The notes: generated by a model not told the origin, from the letters alone. A DNA stretch of 64,000 nucleotides from Auricularia sp. M13 (GCA_037042915.1 CM073196.1:4154001-4218000), one strand, 5' to 3'; counted from the stretch's first letter, positions 10,946 to 24,471 are shown. Program-made: numbers and translations.

Positions 10946-13900
10946 CTAATGGCTGATATACTGGAAAACGAACGAGACGCTGGGCAAGCCCACTTCCGCG
11001 CGCAGTAAGTCGTCATGATTATCTTTGAGCTGCTCGTTCGTGTAATGGTTCCATCTGCAACCACCATCAGCCTCGAACCCGCACAGCAGCGCAAACGTAA
11101 CGTACGTGCTACCGTCGCCGTAAAGCATGGCCCGCTTCTCCTTGGGGTTGACGAGGCCCGGGTGCTTGCAGCGCTGGCACTTGAACGTGTCGTGGGTCTC
11201 GCAGACGGCGTTCTCCTGGAACATGAAGAGCTGCCGCAGCGCGTCGAGCGAGAAGTGGCGCTCGGCGTCTTCCTTCTCGTCCACGACGCACGACGAGAGC
11301 GCCTGCTTGTTCGCCTGCCGCTGGAAGATCTTCTCCTCGATCGTACCCGCAGAGATGAACCGGTACACAAAGCCTACAGACGGCTCAACACAAGGAAGCA
11401 AGATAGCTGAAAATGAAAACACGCACACTCTTTCTTCTGCCCGTCACGCCAGACACGGGCAAGCGCTTGCTGGTCAGCAGCAGGGTTCCAGTCTGTCGAA
11501 CAGCGAGCAACAGGTAGTCAGCATGCGCCAGCAGCAGCAATGGAACAACGAAGCGTGCGCACCAGGATCAAATAGGATAAGGCGGTTGGCGCCAATGAGG
11601 TTTATCCCGCACCCTCCGGCCTTGGAGCTGAGCAGGAAGACGAACTCCTTGCCCTCGGGGTCGTTGAACTGGTCGACGAGCTTCTGGCGCTTCGTCACCG
11701 TCATCGTGCCGTCCAGCCTGAAGAACCCGTAGCTGTACACGCATGTGAGCGTCGCGAGTGAAATTCAAGGACGCAGGCCGCACCCCTTGTCGCGGCACAG
11801 CCGCTCGAACAGCTCGAGCGTCTGCGTGTAGTTGCTGATGAGCACGATCTTGTCGTTCGTCTCCGTGCGGATGCGATGCAGGAATCTATCCACCCATCCA
11901 CGCAGGCGCTCAGTATTTGTATTCGTGGTGCACGCCGCGCAGAACGCACCGCTCAAGGACGCCAAATTTGCCGCCCCAGTCGCAACGCAGCCCGCGCTTC
12001 TCGCGTCTGCTCCCACCAAAGCCCGACGTGTCGCCCCCAGCGCCGACGAAGCCTTCGGGAATGAGGTCGTCGCTACCGTGCAGATCCCTGTGCAGAGCAA
12101 CGCGTGTCAAGGAAAGCCCAAGCAAGTTACTCAAACGAGAGAGCGATGTAGACGTACTTGGGCAAGTCGAGCAGCTCGGGGTGGTTGCAGAGCTTTTTGA
12201 GGATGTTGATGGCCTTGAGTGGCTGGCTGCCCACGCCGCGCAGGAGCTTCTTGATCTCAGGGCTCGATATGAACAGCTTGTAGAGCGCGACCTGGAACTC
12301 GGATGGGCGGCAGAATACCACCTGCTCGTACTTGACAGGCACTAAGCATCATTGTCAGTGCGCCAGCACAATAGGGCCGCAGACTGGATGCCGTACGGTA
12401 TTTGCTCAGCAGGTCGTTCGTACGCCGGATGATGAACCTGCTGACGAGCGCGCCGAGCTCCTTGAGCTTAGCCTCGCTCTTCTCCTTGTCCTTGTCCGTC
12501 GCGTCTGCGTCGCGCCCGCGGATGATGATGTTCTCGAAGTTCTTCTTGAAGTCGGCCTTCGAGCCCAGGAAGTCGGGGTTCGCGAAGTTCAGCAGCGAGA
12601 AGTACTCGCTCAGGTCATTCTATGAAATTTAGGCAAAATGAGCTGGGACGAAAGCAGAAGGCTGGCTGAGCGGACCTGGATAGGCGTTCCGCTCAAAATG
12701 ACGCGCCGCTTGACGTTCAGCGCGTTGAGCGCCTTGAACGTCAAGGAGTCCGAATTCTTCAGTCTGTGGCCTTCGTCGCACAGCAGCAGGCCGATGGTCG
12801 CGTTGGCGAGATATGGGCTGAGCGTGCGCAGCGTCTCGTACGACACAATCATGACTGCAACATCGGCCAGTCGGTCAGTCAGAGGATGAAGCAAAGAAAC
12901 CTGAACGGACCGGGCAGAGTGACGTTGCGTCCGCTCGCGGCGACCCAGCGCTGGACATTGGCGATGAGCTCGGCCTTGGTGCCCTTGCCGTCCACAGCGA
13001 GACACGGCACGGCGTCCTTGCCCAGCCATTTGGCTTCAAATTCGCATGGTCAGGTTAGAAAAAGAACTGGCGTGGTATCAAATGGTATGTGCACGCACAA
13101 AATTCGTTGGCCCAGTTCTTCACGAGCGACGACGGGCAGGCGATGATGCACTTCTCTATCGTCGGCTTGCCCGCGTGCGGCGACTGCTTGAGCAGCGTCC
13201 AGAGTAGCGCGATGCACTGCAGCGTCTTGCCGAGGCCCATTTCGTCCGCCATGATGCAGCCATACTGGTTCTCGAGCATCATGCCGCTCGTGCATTTGTA
13301 AAGGAACTGCGTGCAGTGTGAGCGGTTTTGACGCATAGGTATGATATAGACGGCGCATGGAAAGCTGGTGAAATTCGGCGAGCTGTATCTCCGCGCCGTC
13401 TGCTGCGGCTTGTGCGAAAAAGCACGCAGGATATGCGCGGACCTGTACTTGCGGATGCACAGTGACGACACGTGGTTCAGCACGCCGTCCTGGGCATCGG
13501 CGACGTGAAGATCCAGTACGTTGCGCACTCCGAGCAATGTAGACAAAACGCGGCGGCGGCTTTTTGCGTGCAAATCTGAATGGAAATACGTACCTTGACA
13601 CCCTCGACCTGATGAGGCCGCAAGACCTTGGATAGTACCGGGTCGATGACGACGGGCACCTTCTGACTCTTGACGTCCTTCTTCTTGTCCTCGCCGAGCA
13701 GCTGGCGCAGGCTCTTATGCGGGTTCCACATGCCCGCGCACAGCTCCTCGGCCTTCTTGCGCTCGGCTTCGCGTTCCTCCTCCTTCAGCCTTGCCAACCG
13801 TTCTTCGTCGGTCTCGCGCTCGTCGACGGTCGGGTCGTACAGCACTATGGCCAGGTCGGCGAACGGATCGTGTAGCGGGCGCGGTATCAAGATGGCCTGC

Positions 13901-14353
13901 GGGCGGATGCCCAGCGCAATGCCGGTCGAGTGTACGGGCACCACCTCGCCCTTCGCATTCCGGATTTCGGGTATCGCAAAGCGCGCCGACTGCAAAGATG
14001 TGAACGGCTTGGGCGAGTATATTGGGTAGGATTTATTGATGTTGGGTGCCGGTGCGTCGGGGTCGAACGGGATGTAGTTGTTGTCGCGTTTCTGCTTCTT
14101 GCGCTTGCCGTCGTCGTCTGAGCTATGTAATACAAATGTACATTTGACCGTAAGTAAAAGTAAGCTAGCAGTAATCAAATGCGTACTCTTCGTCCTTATT
14201 CTCCTTATAGTCCACGCGCTTGCGCTTGCGCTGGGGCTGGGCGCGCTCAACTGGCTTGTTCAGCAAAGACGGCGGCTTGAACGCTTTGAAGACCCGGTTT
14301 GACTGGAGCACGTCGACTGGTTTACCGTCCAAGGCCGGCGCTCGTCGCAGCAT
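10946..14353 (-). CDS. RAD54: RAD54-type SNF2 DNA-dependent ATPase (recombinational repair)
   Basis: A multi-exon gene of about ten exons from [20 protein letters not shown] at 14353 to [14 protein letters not shown] and TAG at 10946. The basic N-terminus ([11 protein letters not shown]) is the Rad51-binding type region. The helicase motifs are all visible: LRPHQVEGV; motif [28 protein letters not shown]; motif [10 protein letters not shown] (DEGH as in Rad54); [85 protein letters not shown]; and [22 protein letters not shown]. The C-terminal Cys-rich segment (CQRCKHP...) is also typical. Rad54 translocates on duplex DNA and promotes Rad51 strand exchange in the nucleus. The second intron appears unusually long (about 280 nt) for this locus, so a short unrecognised exon could lie in it. 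A TATA-like AATATAAAG lies about 20 bp upstream of the ATG. Confidence 0.92.
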
Positions 14354-14769
14354 GGTCGATAAGTAGTAATAAAGGCTTTATATTGGCCTGCAAATCGCTT
14401 CAGGTTACCAGGATGGTCCGTGCACCCCCGCGTGCTTACTGAGCGTCGTAATAACTGATCAGCCGGTGACAAGGCTACTCGCGGGGTACGTCTGCTGCAA
14501 GCTGGCTGCGCGCGAGCCAGGTGTAACGCGGGCGGATGTGGCGGAAGGGATAGCGGGAAGAGAGTGGAAGGCGGAGCTCGAAAGCGCGCGTCAACACGTG
14601 CACGTGAGTACCGCCACATATCGGGGTTTACCAGTGATGACGAGTCTTGCTCTCTGTGCCCGACGGCGCGTTCGAAATGTCGCATAGAGTCAGGCATGGT
14701 TTATGCTTTCATCCAAAGTCTTCAGGATTCAAATATTGTACAAATATCGTCTTTCAGTTGCCAGAATCA
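14354..14769. other. Intergenic, RAD54 promoter and transporter 2 3' flank
   Basis: Nothing beyond the probable RAD54 promoter was seen. A TATA-like string sits near 14371-14380 on the minus strand. Confidence 0.4.
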
Positions 14770-17500
14770 TCACAGCGTATAACGGAAGTCAGGCGCCCTG
14801 TCGCCCAACTCCCGCAGCTCATCTGCGCCGAGTGGAGAACTATCTCCCCGCGCTTCCTTGGCGTCGCGGTTGCGATTAATCCTCGTGTATGTGAGGAGCA
14901 GCAGACACACAGCCATCATACCCATCCCGACGAAGCCCAGGATGACGCCATCTGCATATCCCCGGCCCAAGAAATGAGCGCCAGTCCACCCGCTAGGAGA
15001 TAGCAAAACTCACGTCCGACTATATACCTCGGTGCGTCCTGCGAGCGGAAGATGTTGCTCGCTATCGCGCCGCCAAAGTTACCGATACCGATCTGGGCAC
15101 CTAGGCTGAGGCCACGTTTGTATTGTCCTGCCGCTATAGATGCGCCGTGAGGTCCGCGTTTTGAAGAAGGTGGGATGGTGTGGGGAAGGTTTACGCACAG
15201 TTGTTACCCAGCCAAGAGACGAGCGAGGGATAAGCGCCGTACGAGCCGGCGACGCAGAAAAAGGTGCCAAAGTCTGCGAGCGGCAGAGTCAAGACTATGC
15301 ACTTGATTTTGGCGAGATAACGGACACTTCACACCGCGTGGCGCGTCTGAGATGTTTATTCCAAAGCCCAGCTGAGCAGCGCGGCCGTCAGCATGCTTCC
15401 GTCCGCGGAAGGGGATTCTAAACGTACCAAGCACATGCATTGTCCAGCGAGGATGAACGGCGCGCGAAGTTTGAGGCGGTCGGAGTAATACGAGAAAATG
15501 ACGATGACAATAGCTAAAATATCGACCAACGGTGAGACTCGTCGGGGGAAACAAGGAGAAGACACACTGCCAAAGACGTAGGGCGGGACGGTGAGCAGCT
15601 GCGTGATGGCGGGGCTATAGCCAAACCCGTTGATGATAGATCTGAGCTTTCCTTCAGTTTCTACCAGTGCAAAGCCCCGAGCCTGAAGATGCTAACGGCA
15701 AGAAGAGCGAAATGCCATAGACTATTTCACGGTGAGGTCAGACTCATGAAGTATCGGCGAGAGCAGCAATGGCGGACGTGATATAGTGATGCTCATGTTG
15801 ACCAGAATATGGGGATACAGCTAGCTGATGTCAGCAGCGGCATACGGAGACTGCATAAAGCCGCACCTGCCAGTCCGTAAAAGCCTTCACAACGTAGCGC
15901 AGCTTGAAATGCTCTGCTTCGCCGACCGACGAGTTGTCGTATTCTTCGCAGTACATCAGACTTCCTCGTACGGTCTTCCGAGAAAAGGTCTTCTCACTCT
16001 TTCGCCAGATAACATACGCCTTCTCATCTGCCGACAAAAATTTTGCCGTGCTAAAGCAGTTCCCCTACGTCAGCACGCAGGGTCCCGTTGGTCGGAGAAT
16101 AATGTACTCTGGAAAGTCCGGGACCAGGAAGAACGCGCACACCCCGGCGATAGCGGTAGCTATGCCCTCCAGGATCTTCACAGTCCGGATATCAGCTTCA
16201 GCGTCTCACGGCAGAGGGATACAAACAAATATCCACGACCACCCCAGCCGGCCAGCGACGCCAGACATGAAGCTGATCCCGTATGCCAACAGGCCGGAGA
16301 ACGCGCCTGTAGAACGTTAGGTGACATCGACTTCGAATGAGGCCGTGTTTTGGGCGCGACTGTACCTGCCAGGCTCGTCGCGCTGTAGAAGATCCCGATA
16401 CGCTGCGCGACCTTGTGGCGCGGGTACCATAGAGTGAGACTGGGCCGATCGCCGTCACTTGACCTGGGCTGTTGTATGCAATGCTGCACGTACTAGTAAA
16501 TGACGCCCGGAAACCTGCCAGAGAGAACGGGAGCTCTCAGCCCCGAGCCAGAAAGGAGGAGAAGGGAGCAGCTTACAGTCCGCCTTCTGCGATCGCGAGA
16601 CAAATGCGGACGACGACGAGCTGGGGGTAGTTGTGCACGAGCCCCATGGTTGTCCTATCGGAACCGTTCTCAGCATGGTACCTGACGCGCACGCAGAAGC
16701 CATAGGGCGCACATAACAATGCCCCACGAAACCTTCGGAGACCCAGGAAGTCAGTTCAAGCATCCAGCGTCGGCTAGAGGGACGCCGTGACGCACGGTTA
16801 TTCCTGGCAGCCATCTGAGGCACGTCAGCTGGTACGCGGGTGCGGACGCGACTTCAGACGGACCGAGACGGACGCAGTTTCTTCAACACGAGGCTGCGAG
16901 GCGGTCTATAAGCATCGCGGACTGGAATGCGTGGATTCGGAGTCGTACTTCGCGGGGCATTCGCAGATGCAGTATGGGATGAAGTACATCGTCTTGCCAA
17001 GCCAGTAGGTTGGACGACTATGATGCGGTAACGGAGATTTCTGCTCACGAGGGCGATGTTGTACTTGTTTCCCGTGAGGTGAAGTTGTTCGACGAGGCCT
17101 TGAATCTTCGCGTTGCCTTTACCACACACAGCATGAGTCCACCTGCGCCAGGCCACGGACAACGAGAGACGCACCGATATTGCCTTTCAAGATTTTGATG
17201 AGCAAAGACAAAAAAATCCAGTTGTACCGACTTACTGCGGTCCATGAACGACAGCAGATACAACAGACCGACGATGGGCAGTAACCTGTGTGTGGTATCG
17301 TCAGAGTCCAACAAACTAGATTTGAGGAAATCTAGGGCCCACCGAAAGTCTATCCTATGATATAGCTTGTCGATCTGTTCCTCAGTGTACTCGACAGGCG
17401 GGGGCGGGATTCCAAGAGAGGAAGCAGGCCCGTCGATGCTCTCGATATGCTCGTGGAACTCGATGTCCTTGGCATGCTTTTCGAGATCAGACTGAGACAT
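14770..17500 (-). CDS. MFS transporter 2, ACS family (allantoate permease/Dal5-like)
   Basis: A many-exon paralogue of transporter 1. It starts MSQSDLEKHAKDIEFHEHIE at 17500 and ends RELGDRAPDFRYTL with TGA at 14770. Family blocks: IPPPPVEYTEEQIDKLYHRID; LPIVGLLYLLSFMDRS; KIQGLVEQLHLTGNKYNIAL; LTLWYPRHKVAQRIGIFYSA; SCLASLAGWGG in the fourth-fifth membrane segment region; SVGEAEHFKLRYVVKAFTDWQV; RLKLRAPFILAGQCMCLV; and GFVGMGMMAVCLLLLTYTRIN for the last membrane segment. It would act as a proton-coupled uptake carrier for an organic anion in the plasma membrane, by family. A TATA box (TTCATATATGG on the minus strand near 17551) lies about 50 bp upstream. Intron positions broadly match the other copies, consistent with tandem duplication. 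Confidence 0.85.
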
Positions 17501-18259
17501 CGTGGGAGCTCACTGGGGATGCTGTACCAGCTCTCCGTTGCCCGCTGTTCCATATATGAACGAACACCTTGCCTGTCAATGGCAGAACGTCCAGCCGGCA
17601 TGTGGCGCGGAAGCGGCGCGAATGGACTAGTACCATGATTAGCCATTGAGCACCAAACTTGGGAAGTTTTTTGCCGTGGGAAGCACTTCCCCGCAATTGC
17701 GAACGTATTTGTTATCCGACTCACCATGGAGAGAAGCATTTACTCGACGCCACACCCAACCGTCAGGCGGTGCCGAGAGCTGGATGCAGAGCCGCCGAAT
17801 ACATGTGGATCCATGACATCCAGGCGCTTCACGTTCTAGAAGTTCGACACCTCCGGGAACTGTTTCTTGGTCGGATGTGCCGAATTTGCTGCGCCTTCCA
17901 TTGAATCAGGCTGTCCCGCAAAAGCCGTATCTTTAACTTGCGAATGCGGTGGGAATGTTTGATCGATATACCACCGCGATGTTTTCCGCTGGTTTGGAGG
18001 CCTGAATTTCGCGGTCACTAGGCTGTAGTGAGTGATGTTGTGCGCTACATGTGACCATTTCCCAACGCGCAACGTGAAAAGACATGTCAAGTGCTTGGTG
18101 CTGCGCCTGCGTAAAACCATTTGAGCTGTGACTATGACGGTTGGGTGGTGGAACGGGCTTATAACGGACTTTTTACGGACTCCGCTACTTGAGTTCCGAA
18201 AAGCCCAGGCAACCCATCATGACTCGCACGATCGTCATTTGCCAATCTATGAATTCGAT
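17501..18259. other. Intergenic between transporters 2 and 3
   Basis: About 760 bp hold the transporter 2 promoter and the transporter 3 3' flank. No gene or mobile element was recognised. Confidence 0.4.
17549..17560 (-). promoter_or_regulatory. TATA box of transporter 2
   Basis: The minus strand reads TTCATATATGG about 50 bp upstream of the transporter 2 start at 17500. Sequence and spacing fit a TATA box. Confidence 0.45.
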
Positions 18260-20883
18260 CTACAAAGTATACCGGAAGTCTGGGGCCCGATCTCCCATCC
18301 TCCAGAGTTCTTGTGGCGAGAATTGCTGCTTTCCAGCTTCGCTCTCTTCACGATCTCGTCGCTCGTTGATTCTCTTGTAGAGGACTGCGATAAGGGGTAC
18401 AGTCACCATCCCCATGCCAAGGAAGCCTATCTCTACTCCATCTTCATGACAGTGAGCTTCTCGGCAAACGCGTAGTCAGATAATACCTACGTCCGATAGC
18501 GTATCGCGGGGCGTCCTGCGATCTAAAAATGTTACTGGCTATTGCGCCTCCAAAGTTGCCAATGCCAATGTGTGTGGCCATTGAGACCCCACGCTTGTAG
18601 TGCCCAGAAACTGCGTTGCATCATCAGAACTCAATGTCATAGTGCGAATTTAGGGGCCTTACCATTATTTCCTAGCCACGCCACAAGCACGGGAAAGGCT
18701 GCGTAGCCGGCACAACAGAGGAACGTGCCGAAGTCTATTGAAAGTCGACGATTCAGCTCCATGCGCGCTGGCGCCGGAGACTCACATCTCACGCCGCGGG
18801 AGCCCCCTGACAGGTTGATAGCGAAGCCAATCTGAGCAGGATAAGCTTGCGCCTGAATATAGGTTGCTGCCTAGCACCCACCAGTGACATCAGTTGTCCC
18901 GCGAAGATGAATGGCGCGCGCATCTGCAGGCGATCCGATTGGACAGCGAACACGACGATGAGAATCGCTAAGGGCAGGGTGAGATTGTGCGGTCAATTGA
19001 ATTGAGCCTCCGCTCACTTGCAAAGACGTATGGCGGAACGGTGAGCAGTTGTGTGACCTCCGGTGTGTACCCGAAGCTGCACTATCATCAGTTCGTCGCC
19101 CTGACCTTCTGAGGGACGTACCCGTTGATTATGGATCTGGAGATGCTTCGTGTTAACTTCTAGTGCACAGCGAGAAGGAAGCGGACTTGCGGCAGAAATA
19201 GTGAGATCCCGTAGACTTCAAAGAATGTCAGCTACTAACAGTACCGTTGCCGACCTTGAACTCACGAGGTGTGACGATACTGATGAACACAAGGATGTGC
19301 AGATAGAGCTGACAATGAGAGCAGTTAGACACGAATTCCACGTGGTTTACCATGACGCTCAGGTAACCGCACCTGCCAATCTGCGAAAGCATCAAGAGCG
19401 TACTTCCAGTGAAAGTGTTCGTCTTCTCCGACGATTGAATTGTCGTATTCTACTACATGAGCCAATCTGCACATTTGTAGAAACCGAACTTGACTTACTC
19501 TTCCTCCAAAGAACATAGGCTTTCTCGTCTTCCCGCAGGAATTGAGCCGTGCTAGGCAACCGTGAATTTCTTTGGGTATAGCTGGATTATTGTTGGCAAC
19601 GCACCGGGGAAAATCTGGGAGCACGAACAGTGCGACAACACCGACGAGCACCGTAGCAATTCCTTCCAGAATCTAGACGGAGATTGTGTGATCGTGTCTC
19701 TCGAGTTCAAAGGAATGGCCATACAAATATCCAGGACCATCCCAGTAACCCTTCGGTTCCTGACATAAAAGCAATACCGAAAGCCAGTAAGCCGGTGAAT
19801 GCGCCTGTCGCCGTTTCTCATGAGCAGACCGTGGAAAGTGACTTCAGACTAACCCGCAATAGTCACAGCGCTATAAAAAATGGCGATTCTGTAGGCACAC
19901 ATGTGGCGAGGATACCACAGCGTGAGACTATAGCGTGATCAGTGGACGGAAACATATGTGATCAGCAACCGTACTAGTATACCACACCCGGAAATCTGGG
20001 TCGCATCGGTGTCAGTGCGCCCGAGAGAGAATGGCACGCACAGGCCAGCTTCGACGATGCCGAGACAGGCCCGGACCGCGACTAGCTGTGGGTAATTCTT
20101 GACGAGGCCCATCATCGTCCTGGCAGAGGATGAGCGTCTAGGCGTCAAAGACAGGCTCCGCGCACATGATGATACCCCAGACAATCTGCAGGTGCATGAG
20201 AATCCTCATGTAGGCGTCTGAACGGACGCACTGTGATACCAGGAAGCCATCTGAAGCCCTTCCAATCAATGGAGCGGCGCTTGTTGGGACAATACGCACC
20301 GCGACGGGCGCAGCTTCTTGAGTAGGATACTGCCCGCGGTGAGCGGCCGGGCCAACAAGCCGCCATGTACGGCTTACTTTGCCGGTGGCTCGCAGATACA
20401 ATACGGAATGAAGAACATAGTCTTGGACATGGTTATCTTCAATGCACTAGATGGCGGCTTCGCTACTGACCAGAGCGATATTGTAGCGGTTCCCAGTCAG
20501 GTGTAGCTGGTCCACGAGGCCTTGAATCTTTGCGTTGCCTGTTGCGAATGAGAATTTGCTCGAAGAGGAGTGGTTCTGCCCTGCCGATGTTACCTACGCG
20601 GGTTGATTCAGCCAACGCGGAAAGACGAGGGATCGATAGCTCATACCACGATCCATGAAGGAGAGAAGATACATGGCCCCGAGCATTGGCAATAGCCTGA
20701 CATGTAGTTATTGGCGCAACTATGATCCTCAAAGAATACTACGCACCGTATGTCTATCTTGCGGTACAAACGCTTGAGCTCGGCCTTCGAGAAGTCGCCT
20801 GGGGGTTGCGGGACGTCATGAGCAACCGAAGTTGCACTTTCGACCAGCTCGACGTCGTCTGATTGCTTCTCAAGGTCGGACAT
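18260..20883 (-). CDS. MFS transporter 3, ACS family (allantoate permease/Dal5-like)
   Basis: A many-exon paralogue. The start MSDLEKQSDDVELVESATSV at 20883 lies inside a longer open frame and was chosen because the other copies begin MSELEK, MSQSDLEK and MSDVEK. The stop TAG at 18260 follows GDRAPDFRYTL. Family blocks: ELKRLYRKIDIR; LPMLGAMYLLSFMDRG; AKIQGLVDQLHLTGNRYNIAL; TMMGLVKNYPQLVAVRACLG; LTLWYPRHMCAYRIAIF; LAFGIAFMSGTEGLLGWSWI; VGEDEHFHWKYALDAFADWQV; and MRAPFIFAGQLMSLV. The array position and shared C-terminus mark it as a tandem duplicate of transporter 2 or 4. Substrate unknown. GA-rich sequence (around 20900-20930) precedes the start; no TATA box was found. Confidence 0.83.
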
Positions 20884-21225
20884 AACCCGCAGTTTCGCAC
20901 GCGAGAGAGTGAGAGAGAGACCAAGATGCGGAGCAGGACTCAGACGGCGCTGGCTATTTGGAGAGACGGCCGTGTTGGGACGGACGCTGTAGGTACACCA
21001 TGGACCCACGGAGCCCCACGAGTTCGGCTACAATATTTGAAGAGACAATCAAAGTGACGCTTACGGAGCCGCCGTGAATCCACGGCAGATGGTGGTTTGA
21101 CCGAAGTCTTCCAAATCCATGAGTGACGGGTTAGAGCAGTCAGGCGGAGTTTGAATACGTGCTTGTTCCGTCGATCGTAAAACATCATTGCTGTTCATTT
21201 CGCACACTCCAGTCATCTCAACCCA
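20884..21225. other. Intergenic between transporters 3 and 4
   Basis: About 340 bp. A GA-rich tract near 20900-20930 lies in the transporter 3 promoter. Nothing else was assigned. Confidence 0.4.
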
Positions 21226-23797
21226 TCATAACGTATATCGGAAGTCTGGCGCCCTATCTCCCATTTTCCTAAGCTCCTGCTTTGACAGCTGCGGCTGACC
21301 TCCCGCGCTTGCTTCCCGATCGCGGCGCTTGTTGATTCTGTTGTAGAAGAACACCAACACGGGGACGGTGAATATCCCCATCCCAAGGAAGCCGATCGAA
21401 GTACCGACTGCAATGCATAGTCAGCACAGGCGGTCAAGTCCGGCCAAGACGCCTACGGCCGACAGCGTATCGCGGCGCATCCTGGGTCCTGTAGATGTTG
21501 CTCGCGATGGCGCCTGCGAAGTTGCCTATTCCGATTTGAGCGGCCATCGAGACGCCGCGCTTGTAATGGCCGGAAACTGAGTGCGCCGTGAACTTCTGAC
21601 CAGCGCGCCGCGACAAATCGTTAATACCGTTATTTCCGAGCCATGCCACGATGAGTGGGAAGGTCGGATAGATCGCACAGCAAAGGAACGTTCCAAAATC
21701 TGTTGTACCTTGAGATATGTGATCGGCGCAGAGGTATGCGCTCACATCTCACGCCGCGAGAGCCCCCTCCGAGGTTGATCGCAAACCCTATCTGTGGAGG
21801 ACGAGGGTGAGATTCATATTTTCCCGCGCAGTGGGCACTGGCGCACTAGTGAGACCACCTGGCCCACGAGGATAAACGGCGCTCTCATCTTCATGCGATC
21901 CGAGTGGATGGCGAAGAATACAATTAGGATTGCTAGAGATGTGTTGAGCACTTGCAGAGGTGTGTTCATCGAGACACGTACTTGCGAACACGTAGGGAGG
22001 CACGGTCAGCAGTTGCGTCACTTCCCTCGTGTATCCGAATCCATTAATTATGGAGCTAGACCGTGGCAAAGAAGTCCAGTCGGTGATAAACTGTCAGGCG
22101 AGCGGTCGACGCACGGCAAGAAGAGCGAAATGCCATAAACTGGTAGGAATTAGTCTCAATAAACCTCAACCCCGAGAAAGTTTGGCGCACTTGGTGTGAC
22201 AATGCTGAGGTAGACCAGGATGTGCAGATAGAGCTTTTGAAACGGTCAACGCGCTGATAACAGTCGTCGGCAGGCCGCACCTGCCAGTCGGCGAAAGCGT
22301 CGATGACATACGCCCATTTGAAGTGCACGTCCTCGCCGACCGTTGAGTTATCGTACTCTGATAGGCGCAGGTCAGTCAGCAGTAGATCTACTGGAGACAT
22401 GTGGCCATACTCTTTCTCCACAAGACGTATTCCTTCTGATCGCTCGTGAGAAACTTCGCCGTACTGTGGCGTCAGTTAGGGCGAACGCGAACATAAAGGA
22501 GCAAGGTGAACCTTGGAAAATCGGGAAGGACGATGGCTGCAAGAGCTCCGACGAGGACAGTTGCGATGCCCTCGAGTATCTAGAACAAATAGCTGGTGGG
22601 ACAGGTCGCCGAAAAGGACAGAGACTTACGAAAATCCATGACCATCCGAGCAAACCTGCGGTCCCAGACATATACGCAATCCCATACGCCAAAAGTCCCG
22701 TAAACGCGCCTGTGCCAGGTCAGACTTGGACAGGAAAATAATGAAGCCAGCTGCTGACCGGCGATAGTAGCCGCGCTATAGAAGATGGCAATACGGTAGG
22801 CGCACATGTGCCGTGGGTACCAGAGCGTCAAGCTGCCATACTTAGCCAGTCTCATATCAACAAGTACGATTGACGCGTACTAGTAAACCACACCAGGGAA
22901 CCTGCATAATACAATGTGAGTAAAAGACGGTAGCCAGGAATCGGAGCGTACAATCCAGCTTCTGCAATACCGAGGCAGGCCCGTACTGCGACGAGTTGTG
23001 CGTAGGTTTTCACCAATCCCATCATCGTCCTGCAATCATTAGCGGCTGCCGCAGACAAGAGGAAATCGGCATACATCACAATCCCCCAGACGATCTGAAC
23101 TCGTCACTGTCCGTGCATGGGCGGCGCTGAGTCAGGTGTGACGCACTGTGATTCCTGGGAGCCAACTGGAGTCCGGTGTCAATGAATCGATTCGGCTTTG
23201 CACTGCACATACCGCGACGGGCGCAATTTCTTAAGCAAGATACTGGGTATTCAATCAGCGTTCAGCCCGGTGCAGTGGAGTCTGGCTGACTTCGCAGGTG
23301 GTTCACAGATACAGTAAGGGATGAAGAACATCGTCTAGATGTACTGTTAGAGACGATGTACACGGTATACAATAATGCTACGTACCAGGGCTATGTTGTA
23401 CCGGTTGCCAGTAAGGTTTAGCTGCTCGACAAGACCTTGGATCTTCGCATTTCCTGATCGACTTCAGCCAGTCGTACTTCGATACTCGCGCAGGCTTACC
23501 AATGTTGCCTGTATGAGTCGGGATAAGCGTACGCGGCGAAGGAAAGACATTCACGCGCACCGCGGTCCATGAAGGATAAGAGATACATGAGTCCCAGCAT
23601 GGGCAGCAACCTGCGACCCTGTAAGTGGACAGCACGGTTCAATGGAGTCGAACGCGCCTAAGGTCTATCTTGCGATACACTCTTTTGATGTCCTTCTCCG
23701 CAAAGTCAACGGGGGGCGGCGGGACGTCCGGTGCGGGTGGGTTCGCGTTTTCAACCTGCTTGGTCTCGTCCGTCGACTGCTTCTCGACGTCAGACAT
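21226..23797 (-). CDS. MFS transporter 4, ACS family (allantoate permease/Dal5-like)
   Basis: A many-exon paralogue that starts MSDVEKQSTDETKQVENANP at 23797 and ends KMGDRAPDFRYTL with TGA at 21226. Family blocks: VPPPPVDFAEKDIKRVYRKI; LPMLGLMYLLSFMDRG; AKIQGLVEQLNLTGNRYNIAL; TMMGLVKTYAQLVAVRACLG; LTLWYPRHMCAYRIAIFYSA; LLAYGIAYMSGTAGLLGWSW; VGEDVHFKWAYVIDAFADWQV; LLTVPPYVFAS; and a last membrane segment before the charged tail. It most resembles transporter 3 in these blocks. The next gene on the same strand is O-methyltransferase 1, about 0.7 kb beyond, but spacing is too large for any co-transcription claim. Confidence 0.85.
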
Positions 23798-24471
23798 GGC
23801 GTTGAACGTCGTGGGCGAAGTGCAAGATCCGCAGCGGGGAAACGCGCAAAGCTCCGTGCCATTGTTAGGATCGAAGTGAAGTCATGTGCCTGCGCGCCTT
23901 CGCTTCTTCTTCGACGGTATTGATGTGCGGATAAAGTCTGAGCAGAGCCCCAATAATAAAGGATTCCCTGTCAGCTGCCAGAGAGTCTGATTGAACGATG
24001 CACAGATGCTGCGGGCAACGCGGGCCAAATGCGGGCGAAATGCAATGGACTCTAAATGGCCAAGATGTGCATCGACGGCGGATTCAAAGGGCAGAAAAGT
24101 TCATTGGAAGTGCCAGGGCGTAGTTATGACTCGAGGTAGTATCGAGTACGAGCTACCATTGCCTACACGGGTGTGTGAGGAAGCAAAGCGGCGACAGAGC
24201 GGAGATGGAAATGAAAATGATGTCCATTTTGTTCCGCAAATAGTTTGATCATGACATGGGACCTGCTCATTGTTCACAACCACAATATTATGGGCTTTGC
24301 CACAATGTGAGCCCTACTACAGACTGTGAGAAAAGTTGTTGAAGTTGACTTTCAGGTGGAAAGGCATCCTCTGGTAATCAAATTGCACGTGGATTGTGCT
24401 TGCGAACATGTTGAATGCATGAGGGTACAGAAAGGGTCCTGGGTTGAGCCGGGACTGGGTACCACAGTATT
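23798..24471. other. Intergenic between transporter 4 and O-methyltransferase 1
   Basis: About 670 bp with no supported gene. Open frames here lack ATG starts or motifs. Confidence 0.45.
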
